Below, piece by piece: positions 27,436 to 34,952 of a DNA stretch of 64,000 nt. The notes under the pieces were generated by a model that did not search any database, was not told the origin of the DNA, and saw nothing but the letters and a program-made list of their open reading frames with translations. Position numbers and translations under genes: made by a program. The stretch covers positions 2,217 through 66,216 of the forward strand of contig NZ_RJUA01000130.1 of NCBI RefSeq assembly GCF_024343575.1, read 5' to 3'. The stretch's first letter is position 1. Each line of letters begins with the position of its first letter. The stretch is from Lacihabitans sp. LS3-19. Its GTDB lineage: Bacteria; Bacteroidota; Bacteroidia; Cytophagales; Spirosomataceae.

Positions 27436-28215
27436 ATGTTTTCTAAAGATTTTATTTCGTTTTTTTGTGAGTTTTTAGAGAAAAAAGGCCTTGGATTTGA
27501 TTTGAAAAAAAGAAATATTGTCGAATTAGAACAGTTTATTGTTCAATATTTTGAAGGTATTTCTGAAATAATTGAGTCGAGTGAAAACAAACTTCAGATA
27601 AATGTTTGGAAAGATCAGTGGGAAAATTTTCCAGAAGTTGTTATGAGTCGATTACAGTCACTTTTGAGTGAAAATCAAAAGCTTCCAGCCAGAGTTTGTA
27701 AAGTTCGACGAATAGATAAACGTCATGCCGAGGCATTTTTAAATGAAAATCATCTTCAGCAATATGCAGGTGGAAAAATCAAATATGGATTGTTTTTGCC
27801 TAAGAATTACTTTAGACTTTTGCCTGAAGCTTTTTTAAAAGACTCAGAAGAGATTTTGGTGGCAGTTATGACATTTTCTGGAGGCAAGAAATTTTATTTT
27901 GGTGATAAGACCGAGCAATCCTTTGAGTTAATTAGGTTTGCGAGTTTAAATGGATTAAACGTGGTGGGCGGTTTTTCAAAGTTGTTGAAGTTTTTTGTTG
28001 ATGATAAAAAACCAGGCAATATCATGACATATATAGATGCAGATTGGTCAAATGGAGCCAGTTTTGGGAAATTAGGTTTTGTTTTAGAAGCCACGATGCC
28101 CCCAAATTTCTATATTTTGGATGGAACTCAAAGGCGTGCTTTAACAGAAAATGTGGATGAAGCCACTGTAAAGAATAGCGGAAGTTTTAAATATATATTG
28201 CGTGAGTTTAGTTAA
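27436..28215 (+). CDS. Phage-like Mom/GNAT-type acyltransferase-domain protein
   Basis: A 259-residue cytosolic protein (ATG at 27436; a TTG one codon earlier is unlikely). After about 85 residues of helical N-terminus, the part from VRRIDKRHAEAFLNENHLQQ onward looks like the GNAT-fold domain found in phage proteins and Mom-like DNA-modification enzymes: LIRFASLNGLNVVGGFSKLLKFF, IMTYIDADWSNGASFGKLGF and FYILDGTQRR. The family role of such domains is poorly known. miaA begins 14 bases before its stop, so the two are translated together. A link to tRNA or DNA modification is inference. Confidence 0.6.
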   Translation: MFSKDFISFFCEFLEKKGLGFDLKKRNIVELEQFIVQYFEGISEIIESSENKLQINVWKDQWENFPEVVMSRLQSLLSENQKLPARVCKVRRIDKRHAEAFLNENHLQQYAGGKIKYGLFLPKNYFRLLPEAFLKDSEEILVAVMTFSGGKKFYFGDKTEQSFELIRFASLNGLNVVGGFSKLLKFFVDDKKPGNIMTYIDADWSNGASFGKLGFVLEATMPPNFYILDGTQRRALTENVDEATVKNSGSFKYILREFS

Positions 28216-29122
28216 AAACGAGACAGAATTAATTGTAATATTGGGGCCAACAGCATCTGGTAAAACACGTTTAGCAGTTAATCTAGCAGCTATTTTAGAT
28301 GGAGAAATTATAAGTGCAGACAGTCGTCAAGTATATAAGGGAATGGATATTGGTACTGGAAAAGACCTGAGTGAATATCAATTTGAAGGTAAAAAAATAG
28401 CTCATCACTTGATAGATATTTGCGAGGCTGGCGAAAAATACAATGTTGCCTTTTTTCAGAAAGATTTTCTACGTTGTTTTTTAGATATTCAGCAGCGAGG
28501 TAAATTTCCGATTTTGTGTGGAGGAACGGGACTTTATATCCAGTCGGCTCTCTCTGAAATGTGGCAGATTCAGGTTCCTGTTGATGAAAAATTCAGAAAG
28601 GATTTTGAGACAATGGGCAAAGATGACTTGTCTTTAATGCTAAAATCCGAGGACATTAAATACGATATTTCTACTAAAAAACGTTTGATAAGAGGTCTGG
28701 AAATAGAGAAGTTTTTAAATGAAAATGCGGATTTCGAACCACAAACTGGAAATAATATCAATTATAAAATCTTTGGTTTTAATCCTGAACTAAATATTAG
28801 AAGAGACAGGATTAGTAAGAGATTGAAATTCAGATTTGAAAATGAAGGATTATTAGAGGAGGTTAGGGGGTTGTTGGAGAGTGGTTTAACTTTCGAAATG
28901 CTTGATTATTATGGTTTGGAATATAGATATATTGGTTTGTTTCTAAAAAATGAAATGAGTTTCGAAGAAATGTTTGGGAAATTGGAAACGGAAATTCATA
29001 GATATGCCAAAAGGCAAATGACTTTTTTTAGAAGTATGGAAAGAAAAGGATTTGAAATTAATTGGATTCCAGATAATCTGGATGAAAATGAAAAGTTAAG
29101 ATTTATAATAGATAGTTTGTAA
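28202..29122 (+). CDS. miaA: tRNA dimethylallyltransferase
   Basis: MiaA adds a dimethylallyl group to A37 of tRNAs that read UNN codons. The 306 residues carry the P-loop GPTASGKT at 15-22, ISADSRQVYKGMDIGTGK, the HHLIDI motif and LCGGTGLYI. The start is a GTG at 28202, which overlaps the preceding gene by 14 bases; the first ATG lies beyond the P-loop, so the GTG must be used. MiaA homologues in this phylum usually have similar length. A firm call. Confidence 0.96.
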   Translation: MSLVKNETELIVILGPTASGKTRLAVNLAAILDGEIISADSRQVYKGMDIGTGKDLSEYQFEGKKIAHHLIDICEAGEKYNVAFFQKDFLRCFLDIQQRGKFPILCGGTGLYIQSALSEMWQIQVPVDEKFRKDFETMGKDDLSLMLKSEDIKYDISTKKRLIRGLEIEKFLNENADFEPQTGNNINYKIFGFNPELNIRRDRISKRLKFRFENEGLLEEVRGLLESGLTFEMLDYYGLEYRYIGLFLKNEMSFEEMFGKLETEIHRYAKRQMTFFRSMERKGFEINWIPDNLDENEKLRFIIDSL

Positions 29123-29132
29123 AAGAGTGAAT

Positions 29133-30632
29133 ATGCGGATAGTTTTTATTTTGTTTTTGGTATTTTTTTATTCCATTGCTTTTAGCCAACACAAAGTTTT
29201 TGTATTAAGCAATAAACCAAAAAATGCTGATATTTTACTCCTAAATCAAAAAGCAAAAGAATACAATGTTGAGTTTTTAATCTCTGATAACCTAGATTCT
29301 TTGGCCGATTGTGAGGCTGTCTTTTTCGTTGATTTTTCTGAAAAAAACCTAAGTTTTAAACAAAATGCAGCTTTGGTTTTATTTTTCAAAAATCATGGAG
29401 GTGCTATTGGGAGTTTTGATATTCAGGATGTTACCTCTAAAGGTATATGGTTTGGTCAAATGTTTGGCAAGGCTAATTCAATTATAAATAGTGCTTCGGA
29501 AATGAATTTCATTAATCTTCAAAACCTTGGTGGAGTTACGGTGGCACCGCTTTGGAAAATGCAGGTTTCTAAAATTTCATCTATAAAAGCACCGAAATAC
29601 CTGCAGCCGGTTGTCATGGATATGGGTGGAATGCCTCAGGCCTGGTTTGGAACATCGGAGTTTGAAAATAAAGTTTTTTACTCACCAATTTTGCTTGATA
29701 AAATTAGTCTTGGCGATGAGAACTTTGTTAAATCATTTGTGGGAGGTGTTTTGGCAGTTTTATCTCCCTCAAAAACAAGCAATAGTTTGAAGCTTAGTCT
29801 GCCAGAACTTCAAAAGTTTAGAAAGATTCCGCTCACTAGTGGATTTATAGATGCCCAAATATTAGAATATATTTCAAATGAATTTTGCATCATTCTTACG
29901 CAAAATGGCAATTTGTATAATTATCATACAAAATCAAAAACCTTAAATAATTTAGGGAATTTTGAAGAAATTTCAGGTGCTTTAGATATTACGATGGATC
30001 CTGAGTTTTCAGTGAATGGTTATTTATACCTATATTTTGAAAAAGAAAGCACAAAAGTAAAGAGGTTAAAATTAATTAGTCCTTCGGAAGCTGTTTTAGA
30101 TGATTTTGTTTCAGAATCATCACTTCCTACAGCCAATTCATTTATTTATTTGCAAGACTCTGTTCTTTTTGGTTTACCTAACTATTATTTCAAAAAACGG
30201 ATTGCTTTAAAAGAAGATGGAAAGATTCAGGTGTCTTCTCTTAATGCTGATGAAGAAGTTATTAGTACTGAACCCTTTGTTTTAAACATAGATTCCTTAA
30301 AATCTTTGGCAATATCTTCAGAAGGGGAATTGTTGCTGTTGAAATCGAATACTTTAGAAAAAGTTCAGTACAATTCAGAAGGTTTTTTTCCACCAAATGG
30401 AGGATTTGATTATAAGATTTTGACCAATAAAACGCCTTTTAAATATGAATTTGTAGGATTTTCCGACCAAAAATCGACTTATCAATGGGAAATAAACGGT
30501 AAAAGTCTAAATGGCGAAAAAGTGAATTTGATGCTAAAAAAGAAAGAAGATTTGAATATTAAACTCAAGATTACTTCAGAAAGAAACTTTATAGAAACAA
30601 TCGAAAAAGTAATAGAAAAGGCCTCCATTTGA
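29133..30632 (+). CDS. Secreted ThuA-like/propeller protein
   Basis: A 499-residue exported protein (signal MRIVFILFLVFFYSIAFSQ). The N-terminal part (about 20-215) has the layout of a ThuA-like class I glutamine amidotransferase domain (VFVLSNKPKNADILLLNQKAKEY, GAIGSFDIQ). It is followed by a propeller-like segment related to sugar dehydrogenases (NEFCIILTQNGNLYNY, ALDITMDPEFSVNGYLYLYFEKE) and a PKD-like beta domain at the end (FVGFSDQKSTYQWEINGK). The ThuA part seems degenerate, so enzymatic activity is doubtful. The start could also be GTG 29127. It starts 10 bases after miaA. Confidence 0.6.
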   Translation: MRIVFILFLVFFYSIAFSQHKVFVLSNKPKNADILLLNQKAKEYNVEFLISDNLDSLADCEAVFFVDFSEKNLSFKQNAALVLFFKNHGGAIGSFDIQDVTSKGIWFGQMFGKANSIINSASEMNFINLQNLGGVTVAPLWKMQVSKISSIKAPKYLQPVVMDMGGMPQAWFGTSEFENKVFYSPILLDKISLGDENFVKSFVGGVLAVLSPSKTSNSLKLSLPELQKFRKIPLTSGFIDAQILEYISNEFCIILTQNGNLYNYHTKSKTLNNLGNFEEISGALDITMDPEFSVNGYLYLYFEKESTKVKRLKLISPSEAVLDDFVSESSLPTANSFIYLQDSVLFGLPNYYFKKRIALKEDGKIQVSSLNADEEVISTEPFVLNIDSLKSLAISSEGELLLLKSNTLEKVQYNSEGFFPPNGGFDYKILTNKTPFKYEFVGFSDQKSTYQWEINGKSLNGEKVNLMLKKKEDLNIKLKITSERNFIETIEKVIEKASI

Positions 30633-30644
30633 TTGAAGGCCTTT
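30617..30644. terminator. Bidirectional terminator between convergent genes
   Basis: Stem AAAGGCCT (30617-30624) with AGGCCTTT (30637-30644), loop of 12, then T-rich sequence on the plus strand; on the minus strand the stem is followed by T and C residues. It covers the stop of the ThuA-like gene and precedes the trxB stop at 30650. Confidence 0.75.
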
Positions 30645-30649
30645 ATTTT

Positions 30650-31591
30650 TTAATGATCTCCTTGTTCTCCTAAATACCTTTCTGCATCGAGTGCTGCCAT
30701 GCAACCTGTACCAGCAGCGGTTACTGCCTGACGATAGATTTTGTCCTGGGCATCGCCACAAGCAAACACGCCTTCGATATTAGTTTTTGTAGTTCCTTTT
30801 TCAATTATGATATATCCAGCATCGTCAAGATTTAGAAAATCATTGAAAATGCCAGTGTTTGGTTGGTGACCAATAGCCACAAAGAAACCATCGATTTCGA
30901 TTTCTGAGGTTTCTCCAGTTTTATTGTTTTTAACTCTAACACCAGTTACTCCATCAGTTCCCAAAACTTCGTCTGTATCTGTATTAAATAAGATTTCGAT
31001 ATTTGGGGTGTTTTTTACTCTGTTTTGCATAATTTGCGAAGCTCTGAATTCGTCTCTACGAACAAGCATCGTTACTTTTTTACAAAGCTTTGAAAGATAG
31101 TGAGCTTCTTCACAAGCAGTGTCTCCAGCACCCACTATTGCCACGTTTTTGCCTCTATAAAAGAATCCGTCGCAAACAGCACAAGCCGAAACTCCCATGC
31201 CATTTAGTCTTTGCTCAGATTCTATCCCAAGCCATTTTGCTGATGCTCCAGTGGCAATAATCACAGCCTCTGCAGTGATTTCCAACATTTCATCTATTAT
31301 AACTTTATGTGCCAATGGAGTGGAGAAATCCACACTTGTAGCCATTCCGTAGCGATTATCTAATCCAAACCTCTCAGCTTGAATTCTCAAATCTTCCATC
31401 ATTTGCGGGCCTTGGATTCCGTCAGGGTACCCAGGGAAGTTTTCTACGTCGTTGGTAATTGTTAATTGTCCACCAGGTTGCATGCCTTGGTACATTACGG
31501 GTTTAAGTCCCGCTCTTCCTGCATAAATTGCCGCCGTATATCCTGCTGGGCCTGAGCCCAATATCAAAACTTGTACTTTTTCTTGTGTCAT
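30650..31591 (-). CDS. trxB: Thioredoxin reductase
   Basis: TrxB reduces thioredoxin with NADPH through FAD and a redox-active disulfide. The 313 residues contain the FAD-binding GSGPAG at 12-17, the redox CAVC at 137-140 followed by DGFF, the NADPH-binding GAGDTA at 154-159 and the C-terminal FAD motif EGVFACGD. Length and order match low-molecular-weight TrxB. Its stop faces the ThuA-like gene across a shared terminator. No promoter of consensus form found upstream. Confidence 0.97.
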   Translation of the reverse strand: MTQEKVQVLILGSGPAGYTAAIYAGRAGLKPVMYQGMQPGGQLTITNDVENFPGYPDGIQGPQMMEDLRIQAERFGLDNRYGMATSVDFSTPLAHKVIIDEMLEITAEAVIIATGASAKWLGIESEQRLNGMGVSACAVCDGFFYRGKNVAIVGAGDTACEEAHYLSKLCKKVTMLVRRDEFRASQIMQNRVKNTPNIEILFNTDTDEVLGTDGVTGVRVKNNKTGETSEIEIDGFFVAIGHQPNTGIFNDFLNLDDAGYIIIEKGTTKTNIEGVFACGDAQDKIYRQAVTAAGTGCMAALDAERYLGEQGDH

Positions 31592-31749
31592 CTAAATTTT
31601 TCTTTTCTATATAATGCAAAATCTGAGTGCAAAGTTCGAGAATTCATGGCTTAATTCCATGATAAATGTTACATTCTAAAATAAGTTCTGGAATTTGCGT
31701 TTAAATGTGAGCAGAGATTTTTTTCTCAAAATATTTAAATAAAAAATAA

Positions 31750-32151
31750 CTAACGGTTTATCCAGTTCTCAATTTTGAGGTTTTCCAAATTAACAAAATC
31801 TTTAATATTCTCGGTTACTAGAGTTAATTCATTTTTTATTGCAGAAAGTCCAATTAAAAAGTCAAATTCATCATGAACAGGTTTTCCGATTTTTCTAAGT
31901 CTGACTTTTTCTTTTCCATATAAATCTAAGGTATTAAATATTTGTAGAATTGCTAAACCATCTAAGAAGTTGTTTAAAAGTTCATGTGATTTTTTGCTTG
32001 AATCGCTTAGTTCTGCACCATATTTAAGTTCAAAAGCGGTAATTTCTGAGATAAAAAGGTTTTCAATTCCAATTTCCTTAAACTTTAAATCTAATTGGAA
32101 TTAGCCTCTTAAATAATAAATGCAGATGTTAGTATCTAACAAATAGCCCAT
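31750..32151 (-). pseudogene. VapC-like PIN-domain toxin, broken by one in-frame stop
   Basis: From the ATG at 32149-32151 a single frame of 134 codons codes for a PIN-domain ribonuclease toxin: MGYLLDTNICIYYLRG, then TAA at 32101-32103 (codon 17), then an unbroken frame to TAG at 31750-31752. All four acidic-cluster regions are recognisable: D in LLDTN, E in ITAFELKYG, D in DEFDFLIGLSA, and TENIKDF at the end. The single stop is the only lesion, and no internal ATG follows it, so reinitiation from an ATG is impossible. Intact VapC proteins cut tRNA or rRNA. Its start shares one base with the antitoxin stop (TAATG). Confidence 0.85.
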
Positions 32152-32390
32152 TAAAAAGTAATTTCTTTAGTTTTGAAGTTTCGTTGATTTTTTAAATTAC
32201 TTATTATTTCTTCTGCAGATTTATTATCTGAAAAGCTACCAAAAGTCTTAAAGAAATCTTCTTCCTTTATCTTGGAATTTGTTTTTTTAGACTTTCCAAC
32301 TTTCTTATAAATTGTCTCTCTAGAGCTTAAGCTATAGGATCTTAAGAATGTTTTGAAAGTAGAAATGATATTTTTTTCAGTCACTGTCAT
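32151..32390 (-). CDS. Antitoxin of a VapC-type pair
   Basis: A 79-residue, mixed-charge protein with a basic N-terminal half (KTFLRSYSLSSRETIYKKVGKSKK) and a helical acidic/polar end (EEDFFKTFGSFSDNKSAEEIISNLKNQRNFKTKEITF). The last part would wrap the toxin. The call rests on size, on the one-base coupling with the PIN gene and on the layout. The DNA-binding type is not certain. It keeps an intact frame while the toxin is interrupted. Confidence 0.7.
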   Translation of the reverse strand: MTVTEKNIISTFKTFLRSYSLSSRETIYKKVGKSKKTNSKIKEEDFFKTFGSFSDNKSAEEIISNLKNQRNFKTKEITF

Positions 32391-32405
32391 AAAATACTAT
32401 TTTAT

Positions 32406-32434
32406 CAAAATTATATATATTTAATGATTTACAA
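32406..32434 (-). promoter_or_regulatory. Candidate promoter of the VapC-type antitoxin gene
   Basis: Minus strand: TTG (32432-32434), 18 bases, TAATTTTG (32406-32413). The expected start point near 32399 is about 9 bases before the ATG, again an almost leaderless mRNA. The -33 element lies in the last bases of the PorE-like gene. Confidence 0.5.
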
Positions 32435-34297
32435 AAACTTAATTTCAATTCTTCTGTTCAATTGTCGATTTTCATCTGTGTCATTTTTGACTTTGGGTTG
32501 GGTTTCTCCATAGCCTATTGGTATTATTCTTTCAGCATTTATGCCAGATTTTATTAGATATTCTACCACAGAAAAGGCCCTTTTTTTCGAAAGTTCAAGA
32601 TTGGTTTGGTCGTTCCCAACGTCATCCGTGTGGCCGGATATTTCAACTTTTAGCGTTTTGTTTTTATCCAAAAGATCTTTTAATTTTTTTAATTCAATAT
32701 TTGATTCTTCTCTTAAAACCGCCGAACCGCTATCAAAAAATATATTTTGGAGGACTTCTTTCGTCTGTTTTTCTATTTTTGTGAGTAAAATGTCCAATCT
32801 ATTTTCTTCAGTCTTTTTAGTAAAATCAAATTTTATACTTTTGAAAAAATAATTCGGAGTTTCGATATATAAAACATACTCTCCATCTCCTGGAAGAATC
32901 GCCATATAGTCTCCCGTAATTGGGTCTGAAAGGAATTTCGAAATTTTATTCCCTGTCTTTGTGTCTACTAGTTCAATAGTTGAATAGAGTGGTTTTTGTG
33001 TTTTTTGGTCTAAAACGAACCCTTTTAAATAATGGGTACGGTCTATTTTGTCCGATAATTCTACGGGAATAGAAAACTGATAAAGGTCTACTTTGTTATT
33101 TTTATCAACTGAATAAAAGGCGGTTTTACCATCCGCAGAAATAAAAAGAGAGAGTTCGTCATCAGAAGTGTTTATCGGATATCCAAGATTTATAGCTTCG
33201 GCAGTAATTCCGTTTTTTACGGTTGTCAGATAAATGTCAAACTTGCCCATTCCTTCTTTTCCATTCGATGAGAAAAAAAGTGAATAGCCGTTTGCATGTA
33301 TAAATGGCGAAACTTCATCATAGCTGGTATTGATATTAGGGCCGAGATTGGTTGCCTTTTTCCAGTTTCCACTTTCGTCTAATTCGCTCATCCATATATC
33401 TTTACGTCCTATCCCCAAAGGTCTTTCCGATGAGAAAAACAACTTTGAGCCATCAGAAGAAAGGCTAGGTTGTGAATCCCAAAACTTAGAGTTAATGTTT
33501 GCTCCCAAATTTTCGGGTTTAGACCATTTATCGCCTTCTTTTTTAGTAATAAATAAGTCACAACTACCGAATGAATCTCTACCTTCGCAGGAAGTAAAAA
33601 CCATGATATGTCCGTCTGCCGAAATACTACAAGTACCTTCATTAAAGGGTGTATTAATGTCTTTAGAGATACTCGCAGGTGTCGACCAGGTGTCATTTTT
33701 ATTTTCAGAAATATAGATATTTTCATCTTCGAGGTCATTTCTTGCAGTGAAAATAATGGTACTATTGTCTGCCGTCAATACTGGAAAATATTGCTTTGAT
33801 TTAAAATTAAGAACATCCACCAGTGGCTCAGGCTTAATATTTAAAGGATGTGCTATCGCCTGAATGCCAAATTCGCAAGTCTTTAGTTGTTTTTGAATTT
33901 GTTTGAAAACAATAGAATTTTTGTTGGTATTAGCCAAAGAGACGTTTAAGTATTTTTTAGCTTCTTCAAAATGATGATTTTCTAATGCTCTGGTACCCAA
34001 ATAAGTGTACGCTTGCACATAAGTTACGCCAACAGTATCCTTTTCAATTACTTTTGTATAATATTCTGAGGCCATTTTTACATTTCGGAGGGACTCATAT
34101 ATTTGCCCAACTCTGAAATATGCCTCAAGTTTTGAAGAGTCTTTTTCAAAATATTTTTCAAAGTTATTTAAAGCAGAATCGTATTTTCTTTCTAAAAAAT
34201 CTTTTTTGCCTTTTTCAAAATACATTAAAGTTTTTTTGTCTTGGGCAATAATAGATATACTGCAAAAAAGAAAGATTATAATGGTTTTTATGGTCAT
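32429..34297 (-). CDS. PorE-like TPR/WD40-like/CRD/OmpA outer-membrane protein
   Basis: A 622-residue exported protein: signal peptide (1-18), TPR-like repeats (about 20-130), a WD40-like PD40 propeller (about 165-420, with repeats such as YFPVLTADNSTIIFTAR and SQPSLSSDGSKLFFSS), a carboxypeptidase-regulatory domain (about 430-510, KGFVLDQKTQKPLYSTIEL) and an OmpA domain (about 515-622, FDSGSAVL, GHTDDVG and NRRIEIKF) that binds peptidoglycan. This order is that of PorE, a T9SS component linking the outer membrane to the cell wall. It could be a paralogue rather than PorE itself. Confidence 0.9.
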   Translation of the reverse strand: MTIKTIIIFLFCSISIIAQDKKTLMYFEKGKKDFLERKYDSALNNFEKYFEKDSSKLEAYFRVGQIYESLRNVKMASEYYTKVIEKDTVGVTYVQAYTYLGTRALENHHFEEAKKYLNVSLANTNKNSIVFKQIQKQLKTCEFGIQAIAHPLNIKPEPLVDVLNFKSKQYFPVLTADNSTIIFTARNDLEDENIYISENKNDTWSTPASISKDINTPFNEGTCSISADGHIMVFTSCEGRDSFGSCDLFITKKEGDKWSKPENLGANINSKFWDSQPSLSSDGSKLFFSSERPLGIGRKDIWMSELDESGNWKKATNLGPNINTSYDEVSPFIHANGYSLFFSSNGKEGMGKFDIYLTTVKNGITAEAINLGYPINTSDDELSLFISADGKTAFYSVDKNNKVDLYQFSIPVELSDKIDRTHYLKGFVLDQKTQKPLYSTIELVDTKTGNKISKFLSDPITGDYMAILPGDGEYVLYIETPNYFFKSIKFDFTKKTEENRLDILLTKIEKQTKEVLQNIFFDSGSAVLREESNIELKKLKDLLDKNKTLKVEISGHTDDVGNDQTNLELSKKRAFSVVEYLIKSGINAERIIPIGYGETQPKVKNDTDENRQLNRRIEIKFL

Positions 34298-34361
34298 TTT
34301 TTAAAATAGCAATTAATTATTTTTAACAAAAATTAATCCAAACTATATATTAAGGTACTTT

Positions 34362-34394
34362 TTGAGAAACGTTAGACTTTTGTTATTATTTTTG
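34362..34394 (+). promoter_or_regulatory. Possible promoter of hemJ
   Basis: TTG at 34362-34364 and TATTTTTG at 34387-34394, separated by 22 bases, which is at the edge of the accepted range. The start point would be near 34401, about 12 bases before the hemJ ATG. Confidence 0.35.
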
Positions 34395-34412
34395 GATTTT
34401 TTATAAGTATTT

Positions 34413-34952
34413 ATGATGACCTATTATTCGTTTTTCAAAGCATTTCATATTATTGGATTTGTAACATGGTTTGCTGGCCTATTTTACTTGGTTAGGATGT
34501 TTGTTTATCATGCTGAAACAGACCAAAAACCTCTCGCATTACAAGCAGATTGGCGGAAACAATTTACGCTGATGCAATGGAGAGTCTATAAGATCATTTC
34601 CACACCTGCAATGGTAATCACTTGGATATTTGGCTTGTTAATGCTTTTTGTAAATCCTGCCATTTTGGATCAAACTTGGATAAAAATCAAGTTAGTTTTA
34701 CTCGTTCTTTTGGTAATATATCATTTTTATTGCAGAGCTATCATTGTCAAACAAGAAAAGGTTGAAGATAGTCGTAATTCGTTTAATTACAGGCTTTTAA
34801 ATGAGCTTCCTACTTTGTTTTTGGTCGCAATAGTGCTCTTGGCAGTAGTCCGAGATTTTTTAGATTTCTTAAAGCTTTTTGGTGGAGTTATGGCTTTTGG
34901 TATAGTACTTTTTGTTTTTGCTAAAATGTATAAAAAACGAAGAGAAGCTTAA
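34413..34952 (+). CDS. hemJ: Protoporphyrinogen IX oxidase HemJ
   Basis: HemJ catalyses the penultimate step of haem synthesis, oxidising protoporphyrinogen IX, in bacteria without HemG or HemY. The 179-residue membrane protein has four to five helices and the family residues: His12 in KAFHIIGFVTWFAGLFYLVRMFVYH and the later helix with WRVYKIISTPAM and TWIFGLLML. Next to it lies the CotH gene, whose ATG shares its A with the hemJ stop (TAATG), so translation is coupled. Confidence reflects the lack of biochemical proof. Confidence 0.85.
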   Translation: MMTYYSFFKAFHIIGFVTWFAGLFYLVRMFVYHAETDQKPLALQADWRKQFTLMQWRVYKIISTPAMVITWIFGLLMLFVNPAILDQTWIKIKLVLLVLLVIYHFYCRAIIVKQEKVEDSRNSFNYRLLNELPTLFLVAIVLLAVVRDFLDFLKLFGGVMAFGIVLFVFAKMYKKRREA

